NCBI RefSeq assembly: GCF_000347035.1
Contig: NZ_ANIJ01000006.1
Span: 310,001 to 374,000 of the forward strand
Origin: Leptospira sp. B5-022
GTDB lineage: Bacteria; Spirochaetota; Leptospiria; Leptospirales; Leptospiraceae
Length of the DNA: 64,000 nucleotides
Direction of reading: 5' to 3'
Positions 8,524 through 17,892 of the stretch are shown here, piece after piece. The notes beneath the pieces were generated by a model that had not been told where the DNA came from, searched no databases, and worked only from the letters and a program-made list of their open reading frames with translations. The position numbers and the translations under genes are program-made. Each line of letters opens with the position of its first letter. The first letter of the stretch is position 1.

Positions 8524-9969
8524 ATGATCCGGTCCTTCTACTTATACATTCTGATCGTAGTGGCAAGCGTTTATCCGTCGTTTGTCGGGGCAGAAAGTAT
8601 CCATTTAGAAGAATATGATATTTCCAGGTATCCTAAAGTAGAATTAAGACTGAGAGCAGGAAAGGGAGTATCCCTAGATCAGGAAATCCTTACCGTTTCG
8701 GAACAAAAAGAAAATCGTTCCAGGAGAGTGGGACCGCTCAAGATCCAAAGACCGGATGGCACAAGGCCCATCCATGTATACCTGATCACTCAGATGACGA
8801 ACTCATTCGATCATAATGTACAAGCCACTGAGATCTTAAAAACAATCGTGGAAAGAGCGGATTCTGCAGACAGATTCAGTTTTGTTTTTTTTACGGACGA
8901 TGTATTTTTCTCCAAAGACGATTTAAGTAAATCGGATGCCTTGAAAGAAGCCAAGGTTCCGGGTGGGAAGTCTAACAGGAATACTTCCGCCAATCTGGAC
9001 TATGTTTTCCAAAAGATCTCTCCTCGTTTGAAAGAGACGGATTATATTCTGACAATCTTTTACGATAATGATCTGATCCCATCCAACGAGGCTCAGAACG
9101 GGGAATACACTCCGAATATTCCGATCAACGTTCTTACTTTTCCGTCCAACGGGGGGAAGTTTTTAGCCAAAAGATATGGGGGAACATTCTACTCTTTGAA
9201 CTCTCCTGATTTCAGGACCCAAGTGTTCGGGGACCTGGATTATTTCAGAAAAGAACCTTGGTCCTTAATTTACGAGTCTCCTTTTCAGGACGAGTGGCAA
9301 TTCCAAGGAAGTGGAAATCTGGAAGTAGAACTGGAGACTAAAAATTCCAGGCGATTGAGTTTTTCGTATGACCTTCCGTTTCGGACAAGGCTTGCGGTTT
9401 TCTTATTACATCCTTCTATTTTTCTTCCTAGCTTTACTTTCTTACTCGTTCTCACCTTGGTTGCTCTGATCGTAGTATTAAAAAAGGGCAAAAAGCAGAA
9501 TCCGGAAGGAACTGTGAGTGCGGAAGAGAGACTTCATACGATTGAATTCGAACAAGACGCGTACCGGAAAATGTACGGTAATCAATACCAGCTTGTTTAC
9601 TCGGAGGAAGATAGGATCGAGACCGAAAGGGCTGCCCCCGTTGCTTTAAAGGAATTCGAACAAGGTGAATCTTACGAAAAAGCGACCCTAGTTTTTAAAG
9701 AAGGAAGAAATCCAGGGAAACAATACTCTCTTGCAAGAGCGGAGACCAATATCGGAAATTCGGATCTTTGCGATTTGGTCTTATACGAACAATCCGTCAG
9801 TAAAAATCATGCAAGGATCAGAAAGGTCCGTAACCGCTACATTTTATACGATCTGGTTTCGGAAACAGGGACCTTCTTAAATGGTAAAAAAATTCTGAGA
9901 CCGAGGATCTTATACGATTTTGACGAGATTGGAATCGGCAAGGCTCTACTCGTTTTCCGAGGCAAGTAA
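8524..9969 (+). CDS. Membrane protein with vWA-like and FHA domains
   Basis: A 481-residue protein with an N-terminal signal peptide (about 1-24). A von Willebrand A-like extracytoplasmic domain follows, with a hydrophobic strand and SADRFSFVFFTDDV. The metal-site motif DxSxS is not seen; the first strand reads YLITQMTNS. One membrane helix lies at about 298-322. The C-terminal ~95 residues form an FHA domain with IGNSDLCDL, SVSKNHARI and ETGTFLNG, the phosphothreonine-binding pattern. The layout suggests a sensor that links an outside domain to a phosphoprotein partner in the cytoplasm. No kinase is adjacent. Confidence 0.75.
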   Translation: MIRSFYLYILIVVASVYPSFVGAESIHLEEYDISRYPKVELRLRAGKGVSLDQEILTVSEQKENRSRRVGPLKIQRPDGTRPIHVYLITQMTNSFDHNVQATEILKTIVERADSADRFSFVFFTDDVFFSKDDLSKSDALKEAKVPGGKSNRNTSANLDYVFQKISPRLKETDYILTIFYDNDLIPSNEAQNGEYTPNIPINVLTFPSNGGKFLAKRYGGTFYSLNSPDFRTQVFGDLDYFRKEPWSLIYESPFQDEWQFQGSGNLEVELETKNSRRLSFSYDLPFRTRLAVFLLHPSIFLPSFTFLLVLTLVALIVVLKKGKKQNPEGTVSAEERLHTIEFEQDAYRKMYGNQYQLVYSEEDRIETERAAPVALKEFEQGESYEKATLVFKEGRNPGKQYSLARAETNIGNSDLCDLVLYEQSVSKNHARIRKVRNRYILYDLVSETGTFLNGKKILRPRILYDFDEIGIGKALLVFRGK

Positions 9970-10071
9970 TAGATTCGGGGCCTTCTTCCCGGAACCTTCT
10001 TTACGAAAAACCCCTGATTTTTAGCATGGAAGAGAACTTCCGTCAGGAAGTCTAATCTTTACTCTTGAATT

Positions 10072-10085
10072 ATCCCCTGGGGGAT
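10072..10085. promoter_or_regulatory. Palindrome over the leuC ribosome-binding site
   Basis: ATCCCC-TG-GGGGAT is a perfect inverted repeat with a two-base centre. Its right arm supplies the purine-rich GGGGGA that is the only ribosome-binding site for the leuC ATG at 10095. It could be an operator or could hide the site in a short hairpin. Confidence 0.4.
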
Positions 10086-10094
10086 TTACACACC

Positions 10095-11492
<1,398 letters not shown>

Positions 11493-11504
11493 GGATACTA
11501 ACTC

Positions 11505-12131
11505 ATGAAACCCTTTACACAACACGAAGGTTTAGCGGTCCTAATTGATCGCCCTAATATAGATACGGACGCAATCATTCCGAAACAATTTTTAAAGAAG
11601 ATAGAACGTACTGGTTTTGGGACCCATCTCTTCCATGATTGGAGATACCTGGACAACGAGGGAACCAAACCGAATCCTGAGTTCTCTTTGAATTTTGATA
11701 GATACAAGGGGGCTTCCATCCTTGTCGCCAGAGACAATTTCGGATGCGGCTCTTCCAGAGAACACGCTCCTTGGGCACTGGAAGATTACGGATTTAGAGC
11801 GATTATTGCTCCGTCTTTCGCCGATATTTTTTATAATAATTGTTTCAAAAACGGTATGCTTCCGGTTGTTTTAAAAGCGGAAGAAGTGGACGAAATTTTC
11901 AAGATTGTGGATAAGACTCCGGGAGCCAAAATTAAGATCGATCTGGACAAACAGAATGTGATCAGTCCTTCCGGGAACGTCTATAATTTCGAAGTGGACT
12001 CTTTCCGTAAATATTGTTTATTTAACGGATTGGACGATATCGGTTTAACTCTACAGCATGCGGCAGAGATCTCTTCCTATGAGGAGAAAAACCGAAAAGA
12101 TCTTCCTTGGTTGTACGCTCCTCATCAGTAA
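11505..12131 (+). CDS. leuD: 3-isopropylmalate dehydratase small subunit
   Basis: LeuD is the swivelling small subunit that partners LeuC. At 208 residues it is of usual length. It shows [11 protein letters not shown] near residue 24 and the substrate-binding loop [15 protein letters not shown]. It starts 12 bases after leuC with AAGGA upstream, so the two are cotranscribed. leuB, the next enzyme, is far away at the right end of the window. Confidence 0.96.
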   Translation: MKPFTQHEGLAVLIDRPNIDTDAIIPKQFLKKIERTGFGTHLFHDWRYLDNEGTKPNPEFSLNFDRYKGASILVARDNFGCGSSREHAPWALEDYGFRAIIAPSFADIFYNNCFKNGMLPVVLKAEEVDEIFKIVDKTPGAKIKIDLDKQNVISPSGNVYNFEVDSFRKYCLFNGLDDIGLTLQHAAEISSYEEKNRKDLPWLYAPHQ

Positions 12132-12163
12132 TTTTCTAAATACAATAAGGACCCTAGAAGACT

Positions 12164-13165
12164 ATGTTCGACGAAATTTCCCGTTCCATAGATGAATTCG
12201 GCAATAGCCTTCTGGGGGCTTTGAATAATGTACAAAACGCTTTCGGAAGAGAGTTAAGCGTAGCTAAACCCATCAAGGAGAACGTTCTCCAGATGATCGG
12301 TAATACTCCACTTATCCGGCTCAACCAGATCGGTTCCCATATTCCGAATGTGGAAATTTATCTAAAAGCGGAGTTTTGTAATCCAACGGGAAGTGTAAAG
12401 GATAGGACCGCACTTTCTATGGTGCTTGCCGCAGAAAGAAGAGGGGAACTGAAGCCGGGCGGTTCTATTTTCCAAGCAGGATACAATACTACCGCAATTT
12501 CTCTGGCTTGGATCTCTACGCTTCGCCAATACAAATTTAAAGTATTTTTAGCTCCCGATACGGACCAGGAAAAGATCAAAGAATTAAAATCCTATGGGGC
12601 CGCTGTGGAAGTGGTCCAGCTTGCAAAAGGGAATTGGGACGATTCTCTTTTAGAAACCGCAAAGGCAGCAAAAGACAAAGAGAAAAACAGCGTGATCCTG
12701 AACGAGTTCAAGGATATGGCAAATACGAATGCTCATTTTCTGTTTACCGGTCCTGAGATCTGGAGAGATCTCGCTGGGAATGTCGATGCGTTCGTTGCAG
12801 GAGGAGGCTCCGGAGGAACTCTTTCCGGTGTAGGAAGATATTTAAAGAGTAAAAAACCTTCTCTTAGAGTTATCATGGGAGTAAGTAAAAATTCTCGCTT
12901 CATCCGTAAGATGGTAAACGGAGATTCCAGTATACGACTTCCTGAATCCTTCGATCCAAAAGTTACGGACCAATATATCGGTGTCGATAGAGACGAGGCG
13001 CTTCGTTATCAATCCGAGTTGTACCAAAAAGAAGGGATTTTTGCAGGACTAACTACGGGAACTACACTCGCATCCGCAATTCATTATGCGGAAAGTCTTC
13101 CTACTCGTGAGGACCAAAAAACTCCAAGTTATAAGATCGTTGTACTTTCTCCGGACCGACTCTAA
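12164..13165 (+). CDS. Cysteine synthase-like PLP enzyme with an altered substrate loop
   Basis: A 333-residue fold type II PLP enzyme. The Schiff-base lysine lies in NPTGSVKDR, and the phosphate loop reads GGGSGGTLSG. About 45 residues of N-terminal extension precede the family start IGNTPLIRL. The loop that in O-acetylserine sulfhydrylase reads TSGNTG and binds the substrate carboxylate reads GYNTTA here, so the usual substrate may not bind. It could be a cysteine or cystathionine synthase homologue with another substrate. It follows leuD by 32 bases and precedes a helicase by five, so it is probably in the same transcript. Confidence 0.8.
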   Translation: MFDEISRSIDEFGNSLLGALNNVQNAFGRELSVAKPIKENVLQMIGNTPLIRLNQIGSHIPNVEIYLKAEFCNPTGSVKDRTALSMVLAAERRGELKPGGSIFQAGYNTTAISLAWISTLRQYKFKVFLAPDTDQEKIKELKSYGAAVEVVQLAKGNWDDSLLETAKAAKDKEKNSVILNEFKDMANTNAHFLFTGPEIWRDLAGNVDAFVAGGGSGGTLSGVGRYLKSKKPSLRVIMGVSKNSRFIRKMVNGDSSIRLPESFDPKVTDQYIGVDRDEALRYQSELYQKEGIFAGLTTGTTLASAIHYAESLPTREDQKTPSYKIVVLSPDRL

Positions 13166-13170
13166 TTGGA

Positions 13171-15054
13171 ATGGAAGAATCTTATTATTCCGCCTTACGT
13201 GAATCTTTAAAAAAAGAAAGAAAAGCGGAGCTGGATAAGTATAAAGAAAAAATTTCTTCCTCCGATCTCAATCAAAGAGTCCAAGACGGTTTCACCGTAT
13301 TTCCATTAGTATTCGAAGACGCAGAGCTCAGTGCAGACGGAAATTGGAAGGTTTTACTAAAACCGACTAAGTCCAAAAGTATTCCCGAACTATTCAGACC
13401 CGGAACTCCCGTACGCATCGTAAAAGAAGCTGAGGAATATATCTCCGTCTTACTAAAAGCGAACGAAGACTCTTACCAGGTCTATATGGAAGAAGTCCCG
13501 GACTGGGTAGAAGAAGGTAAACTCGCTTTGGAAATCCTTCCGGATGAAACGAGTTTTAAAGAATGGGATCGCGCATTAGAAAAAGTGATCTCCGCCAAAA
13601 AAGGTTCCAGAGAGAAATACTTTGCGGATCTATTCTCCAATCAATTACAAGTTTCTAAACCGAATTTTAAACCTCTTTCTAATCTATCGGAACATCTAAA
13701 CGATTCCCAAAAAAAAGCTGTATCTGCAATTTTACAAACGGAAGATTTTATTTTAATTCACGGTCCTCCAGGCACTGGGAAGACTAAAACGATCGTAGAA
13801 GCGATCCGCATCTTAGCCTCCGAAGGGAAAAGGATATTAGCTTCCGCGCCTACAAACTCCGCATCGGATCTGCTTGTTGAATCATTAGAAAAACTGAAAG
13901 TACCTGTTTTGAGGATCGGTCATCCCGCTAGGATGCATCCGGACATTCTTCAGAACTCATTGGAGATGAAATTAAATCGTTCTTCGGAAGCGAAACTGAT
14001 CGAAAGGGATAGAAAAGAAGTCCAGGAATTATTGAAGAAGGCCCGTAAATACAAAAGAAGTTTCGGAAAGGAAGAGGCGGAGGAAAGAAAAAGTCTTTAT
14101 AAAGAAGCGGATACATTGCGAAAAAGTATCAAAGAAAGACAGAAGGTGCTGATCCGATATTTATTAGAGTCCCATCCGGTGATCGTATGTACTCATACGG
14201 GGGCTTCTTCTTACCAACTTCATAATTTACATTTTGATTATGCGATTTTGGATGAAGGAAGCCAGGCAATCGAACCATCTTCTTGGATCCCCATCTTAAA
14301 AGCTGAGAAGTTTGTAATAGCAGGAGATCCGTTTCAGCTTCCTCCTACCGTTATCTCGGAAGATCCATTGCTTAAAGTTTCTTTAATGGAGAGACTTCTT
14401 CCCGTTTTCGAAGATAAGGAAAGAGTATTTCTTTTAGACACACAGTATAGAATGACCGATCCGATCCAGGCTTTCCCGAACCGTATGTTCTATCAGAATA
14501 AACTAAAATCAGGATTGGAACCAAGTCTTAGGAAAAATATTCCTTTTGATTCCGGAGAGCCGCTCGGCTCTAGCCTCATTTTTTTAGATAGTTCCGGAAC
14601 GGATACCGCCGAAGAAAATTCGGAAGGTAGTTTGGGGAATCCTTGGGAAGCGAAGTTCACGGTAAATATGGTGAAAAAAATTTTGGATGCGGGATGGTCT
14701 CCTAAAAATTTGATCTTACTTTCTCCTTATAGATACCAAAGATATCTTCTGAAACAAAAATTGGAGGAAATACTTCCGGAGTATTCTTCTCAATTGGAAG
14801 TGGAGACTGTGGATTCTTTCCAAGGAAGGGAATCGGATGCAGTGGTTTTTAGTTTGGTTCGTTCCAATCCGGAAGGTCAGATCGGATTTTTAGCCGAAAC
14901 CAGAAGATGGAATGTAGGAATGACCAGAGCTAAAAATCTTTTAGTGATGGTGGGTGACGGTTCCACCCTAGGGCAAAACGAATTTTTTAAAGACTTACTC
15001 GAAACTGTAGAATCGGAAGGAGAACTTAGAACAGCCTGGGAGTTTATGGACTAA
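13171..15054 (+). CDS. SF1 DNA/RNA helicase, UPF1/IGHMBP2-like
   Basis: A 627-residue superfamily 1B helicase. Visible motifs are Walker A GPPGTGKT at 198-205, motif II as DEGSQAIEP (usually DEASQ), motif III AGDPFQLPPT, QYRM in motif IV, VDSFQGRE in motif V and NVGMTRAK in motif VI. A charged insert (about 265-325) rich in Lys and Glu may form a coiled coil, like the 1B stalk. The N-terminal ~130 residues look like the UPF1-type beta-barrel. The substrate, DNA or RNA, is not shown. It ends four bases before a convergent membrane-protein gene. Confidence 0.9.
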   Translation: MEESYYSALRESLKKERKAELDKYKEKISSSDLNQRVQDGFTVFPLVFEDAELSADGNWKVLLKPTKSKSIPELFRPGTPVRIVKEAEEYISVLLKANEDSYQVYMEEVPDWVEEGKLALEILPDETSFKEWDRALEKVISAKKGSREKYFADLFSNQLQVSKPNFKPLSNLSEHLNDSQKKAVSAILQTEDFILIHGPPGTGKTKTIVEAIRILASEGKRILASAPTNSASDLLVESLEKLKVPVLRIGHPARMHPDILQNSLEMKLNRSSEAKLIERDRKEVQELLKKARKYKRSFGKEEAEERKSLYKEADTLRKSIKERQKVLIRYLLESHPVIVCTHTGASSYQLHNLHFDYAILDEGSQAIEPSSWIPILKAEKFVIAGDPFQLPPTVISEDPLLKVSLMERLLPVFEDKERVFLLDTQYRMTDPIQAFPNRMFYQNKLKSGLEPSLRKNIPFDSGEPLGSSLIFLDSSGTDTAEENSEGSLGNPWEAKFTVNMVKKILDAGWSPKNLILLSPYRYQRYLLKQKLEEILPEYSSQLEVETVDSFQGRESDAVVFSLVRSNPEGQIGFLAETRRWNVGMTRAKNLLVMVGDGSTLGQNEFFKDLLETVESEGELRTAWEFMD

Positions 15055-15057
15055 AAC

Positions 15058-15684
15058 TTACCAACTGAATTTTTTTCGGATGGGAATGTATAATGCCCCG
15101 ATCCAGATCAATGTAAAGATTACATGCGAAAGTAGAATATGGGAAGGATCTTGAACCGAACATATAAATTTTAAGGATAGATTGGAAGTTGCTAATAAAA
15201 GGTTTAAGAATAAAAATCCGGAAAGCCCTGGTCGAGAACTCGCCATTTTTTTTAGGAGAAACCAAGCCCCGGCTCCGAATAGAATGGAAGTCATTGCTAA
15301 AGTTCCCGAGCAAAATCCTAAATGAATATGGGCTGAAGTTTCTTCCGTTAAAATTCGGTTTATAATATAAATAGCCCAACCTGCAAGAAAGAGCCCTGAA
15401 ACCCAAAAAACCCAGACGGAGGTTTCCTCCGGGAAAGCAAGTTTGCTGAAAAGATAAGCGGAGAAGATTCCCCAAACTAATATTAATGCAGGTTCAGGCC
15501 ACCAACCCGGGAAAGCATGGCTACGGCCAATTACGTTGGAAGCGGACCATCCCAAGGCAATTCCCAAAAAAATTAGACCCAAACAGGAAAGAAAAAGGTT
15601 GGTTCTATTCAGACTCCCTTTTTCCAGGTTGGAACTCAATGTTTGAATCAGTTTGTTAGTCTTGTCCGTTTCTGAATTTGACAT
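15058..15684 (-). CDS. Six-helix membrane protein, possible NrsF-type anti-sigma factor
   Basis: A 208-residue inner-membrane protein with about six helices after a cytoplasmic N-terminus containing LIQTLSSNLEKG. The last two helices carry the order ICS...SHILLSHVIF...G...P.RKKFSW. That pattern recalls DUF1109/NrsF, the membrane anti-sigma factors of SigF-type ECF factors. The match is by eye and moderate. Its head-to-head position with an ECF sigma gene supports an anti-sigma role. Confidence 0.6.
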   Translation of the reverse strand: MSNSETDKTNKLIQTLSSNLEKGSLNRTNLFLSCLGLIFLGIALGWSASNVIGRSHAFPGWWPEPALILVWGIFSAYLFSKLAFPEETSVWVFWVSGLFLAGWAIYIINRILTEETSAHIHLGFCSGTLAMTSILFGAGAWFLLKKMASSRPGLSGFLFLNLLLATSNLSLKFICSVQDPSHILLSHVIFTLIWIGALYIPIRKKFSW

Positions 15685-15720
15685 GCTTCCTCCCGATTTA
15701 GATTTTCCGTATGAAAGTAA

Positions 15721-15791
15721 GAAAGATTGGACATCCTTAAAAAATCCAGTCCAATAGCTTTCTTTATACGACTCACAAATTGATTCGAGTC
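15721..15791. promoter_or_regulatory. Inverted repeats in the sigma/anti-sigma divergent region
   Basis: The 124-base gap between the two divergent genes holds ATTGGAC (15726-15732) and GTCCAAT (15749-15755), a perfect 7-bp pair flanked by GAAAG and CTTTC. A second pair, GACTC (15770-15774) and GAGTC (15787-15791), follows. They are candidate operators or promoter parts for autoregulation. No promoter was proven. Confidence 0.35.
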
Positions 15792-15808
15792 AAACTGCAT
15801 AAGGTTAC

Positions 15809-16396
15809 ATGGCGGAAAAGCAAGATATCTGGCAAATTCTTTCGGAAAGAATGCGCATGTCCCAAGAAGGCGATTCCAAGGCGTATGAACTCCTACTATC
15901 CAAATGCAGGGAAATATTAAACAATCATTTAAGCTCCAAGGTACGTGACAAGGAAGATAGAGAGGATCTGATCCAGGATATTCTAATCGGTATCCACAAG
16001 GCTAGGGCTACCTATAGAAGGGAGAAACCGTTTGCACCTTGGTTTTTCTCCATTGCCAGATACAAGACCATAGACTATATCCGCAGAAAAGGGACCAGAG
16101 ATAGAATAGTCTCTACGGAAATGGAAGGTTTTGCGCAAGAGGAAAAAACCTCCATAGAGGACAGGTGGGAGGTCCTTCAAGGACTGGAATCTTGGCTGAA
16201 TGTTCTAGACCCTAGACAAAAAAAGATTCTGACTATGGCAAAGCTGGAAGGGAAATCGGTGCGAGAAATCTCCGAATCCACAGGTCTTTCCGAATCCAAT
16301 ATAAAAGTGATCGTCCATCGTTCTCTCGAAAAGTTGAAACGTTTTTTTTCGGAGTCAGAGAGAACGATAGAAGGCTCCAAAACGTCCAAGAAATAG
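15809..16396 (+). CDS. ECF-family RNA polymerase sigma factor
   Basis: A 195-residue sigma-70 factor with only regions 2 and 4. Region 2 has EDLIQDILIGIHKA and PWFFSIARYKTIDYIRRK (about 45-92). Region 4 has the helix-turn-helix GKSVREISESTGLSESNIK (about 148-166) with a basic tail. The divergent NrsF-like gene suggests a membrane-tethered anti-sigma. The ATG at 15809 has AAGG upstream. The downstream acyltransferase-like gene starts three bases after it and may be under the same control. Confidence 0.92.
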   Translation: MAEKQDIWQILSERMRMSQEGDSKAYELLLSKCREILNNHLSSKVRDKEDREDLIQDILIGIHKARATYRREKPFAPWFFSIARYKTIDYIRRKGTRDRIVSTEMEGFAQEEKTSIEDRWEVLQGLESWLNVLDPRQKKILTMAKLEGKSVREISESTGLSESNIKVIVHRSLEKLKRFFSESERTIEGSKTSKK

Positions 16397-16399
16397 CAA

Positions 16400-17572
16400 A
16401 TGCCCGATAAAATCAAGATCGCCAGGATATCCTCTCTCCAAGAAATTTCGGCAGAGGACTGGAATCTTTTAGGAGATCCAGAAAATCCTTTTTCCAATCA
16501 TGAATTTTTCCATTCTCTGGAACTTTCTTCTTGCGTAGGTAAAAAGACAAGTTGGCATCCGGAGTATTGGATGGCAGAAGACGAGATAGGAATTCACTCC
16601 GCTCTTCCTTTTTACCGTAAGTTTGATTCGTATGGTGAGTATATTTTCGATCATTCTTGGGCAAATTTTTTCTCCCAAAACGGGCTTTCTTATTATCCCA
16701 AAGGTCTTGTAGCCTATCCATTTACTCCTGTGAACGGTAAAAAAATATTAAGAAGAAATAATGTATCTGCGGAAGAAGCGTTAAATGTATTACTTCCTCC
16801 CTTATTAGAAAATGCGAAACAAGAAGGACTCTCCGGTATTCATTTCCTATTTTTAGAGGAAGAAGAGGCTAGAGCTTTAGAAAAACAGGGATTTTCCACT
16901 CGGATCACTCATCAATTTCATTGGAAGAACCGGGGTTATACCAGTTTCGAAAATTTTTTAGGGGATTTTAGATCGAAAAAAAGGATCCAGATCAAAAAGG
17001 AAAGAGAGACCATCAAAGAATCGGGAATTCGGATCTTATGTAAAGAAGGGAAAGAAATCTCCGAGAAAGATATGGACTCTATCTATACTTTTTATACGGA
17101 GACTTATTCCCGAAAATGGGGATCTCCTTACCTGAACCGAAAATTCTTTAAGATCATTTTAGATAAATTTTCACAAAATCTGGTATTATTTTTAGCGGAG
17201 AAGGACGGGGATACGATTGGCGGAACATTCAATCTGAAAAAAGGAAAGAAGTTGTATGGAAGATATTGGGGCTCTTCTTCCCATTATCCTTTTCTACATT
17301 TCGAATGTTGTTATTACGCTCCTATTGAATATGCAATCAAGAACGGATTTGAGATTTTTGAAGCCGGGGCACAGGGGGAGCAGAAATTTTTAAGAGGATT
17401 TCCTGCCGTTCCTACTTATAGCTCCCATTTTATTTTCCATGACCAGGCTCGAAATGCGATTGAACGTTTTTTAGAAAGCGAAAGAATGCATATGCAGGAA
17501 ATGATAAGGGAAACCAATCTTTCTTCCCCATTGAAAGAAGAGGCCTTGAGGGGAGAATCCGAATACCAATGA
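16400..17572 (+). CDS. COG3146 / DUF482 acyltransferase-like protein
   Basis: This 390-residue cytosolic protein resembles the COG3146 group (FemAB/GNAT-like, often called peptidoglycan or peptidogalycan biosynthesis proteins). Features are NHEFFHSLE near residue 35, the Gly-rich GGTFNLKKGKKLYGRYWG in the C-terminal half, then HFECCYYAPIEYAI and FEAGAQGEQKFLRGF. The exact reaction is unknown. It is cotranscribed with the sigma gene and overlaps clpS by four bases, so it bridges the sigma factor and the Clp pair. Confidence 0.8.
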   Translation: MPDKIKIARISSLQEISAEDWNLLGDPENPFSNHEFFHSLELSSCVGKKTSWHPEYWMAEDEIGIHSALPFYRKFDSYGEYIFDHSWANFFSQNGLSYYPKGLVAYPFTPVNGKKILRRNNVSAEEALNVLLPPLLENAKQEGLSGIHFLFLEEEEARALEKQGFSTRITHQFHWKNRGYTSFENFLGDFRSKKRIQIKKERETIKESGIRILCKEGKEISEKDMDSIYTFYTETYSRKWGSPYLNRKFFKIILDKFSQNLVLFLAEKDGDTIGGTFNLKKGKKLYGRYWGSSSHYPFLHFECCYYAPIEYAIKNGFEIFEAGAQGEQKFLRGFPAVPTYSSHFIFHDQARNAIERFLESERMHMQEMIRETNLSSPLKEEALRGESEYQ

Positions 17573-17892
17573 GCGATTTAAAAACCGAAGAACAGGTTCT
17601 CACAAAGGAGAAACTGAAACTTAAAAAACCGGCAAAGTATAGGGTAGTGATCTTAAACGACGATTATACTCCTATGGAGTTTGTGGTTTGGATCCTCCGC
17701 GTGGTATTTTATCGGACTGAAGTCGAGAGCGAACAAATTATGCTGCAGGCGCATACGACCGGAAAGGCTCTTTGTGGAGTCTATTCTCATGACGTGGCTA
17801 GAACTAAAGTGAACGAGACACATTTGCTTGCAGAGGAACATGGACATCCGTTGCATTGCCAGATGGAAATTGAAGAAGGGGAAGAATCATGA
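17569..17892 (+). CDS. clpS: ATP-dependent Clp protease adaptor
   Basis: ClpS binds N-degron substrates and delivers them to ClpA. The 107-residue protein has a disordered N-terminal arm and the core YRVVILNDDYTPMEFVVWIL, the N-degron pocket. VYSHDVARTK follows, with a ClpA-contacting helix. Its ATG overlaps the previous stop and its own stop overlaps the clpA ATG by four bases. Confidence 0.96.
   Translation: MSDLKTEEQVLTKEKLKLKKPAKYRVVILNDDYTPMEFVVWILRVVFYRTEVESEQIMLQAHTTGKALCGVYSHDVARTKVNETHLLAEEHGHPLHCQMEIEEGEES

Noticed and set aside
10026..10055. Nine-codon upstream frame before leuC
   Set aside because: It has no Leu codons and no ribosome-binding site, so it is not a convincing attenuator leader.
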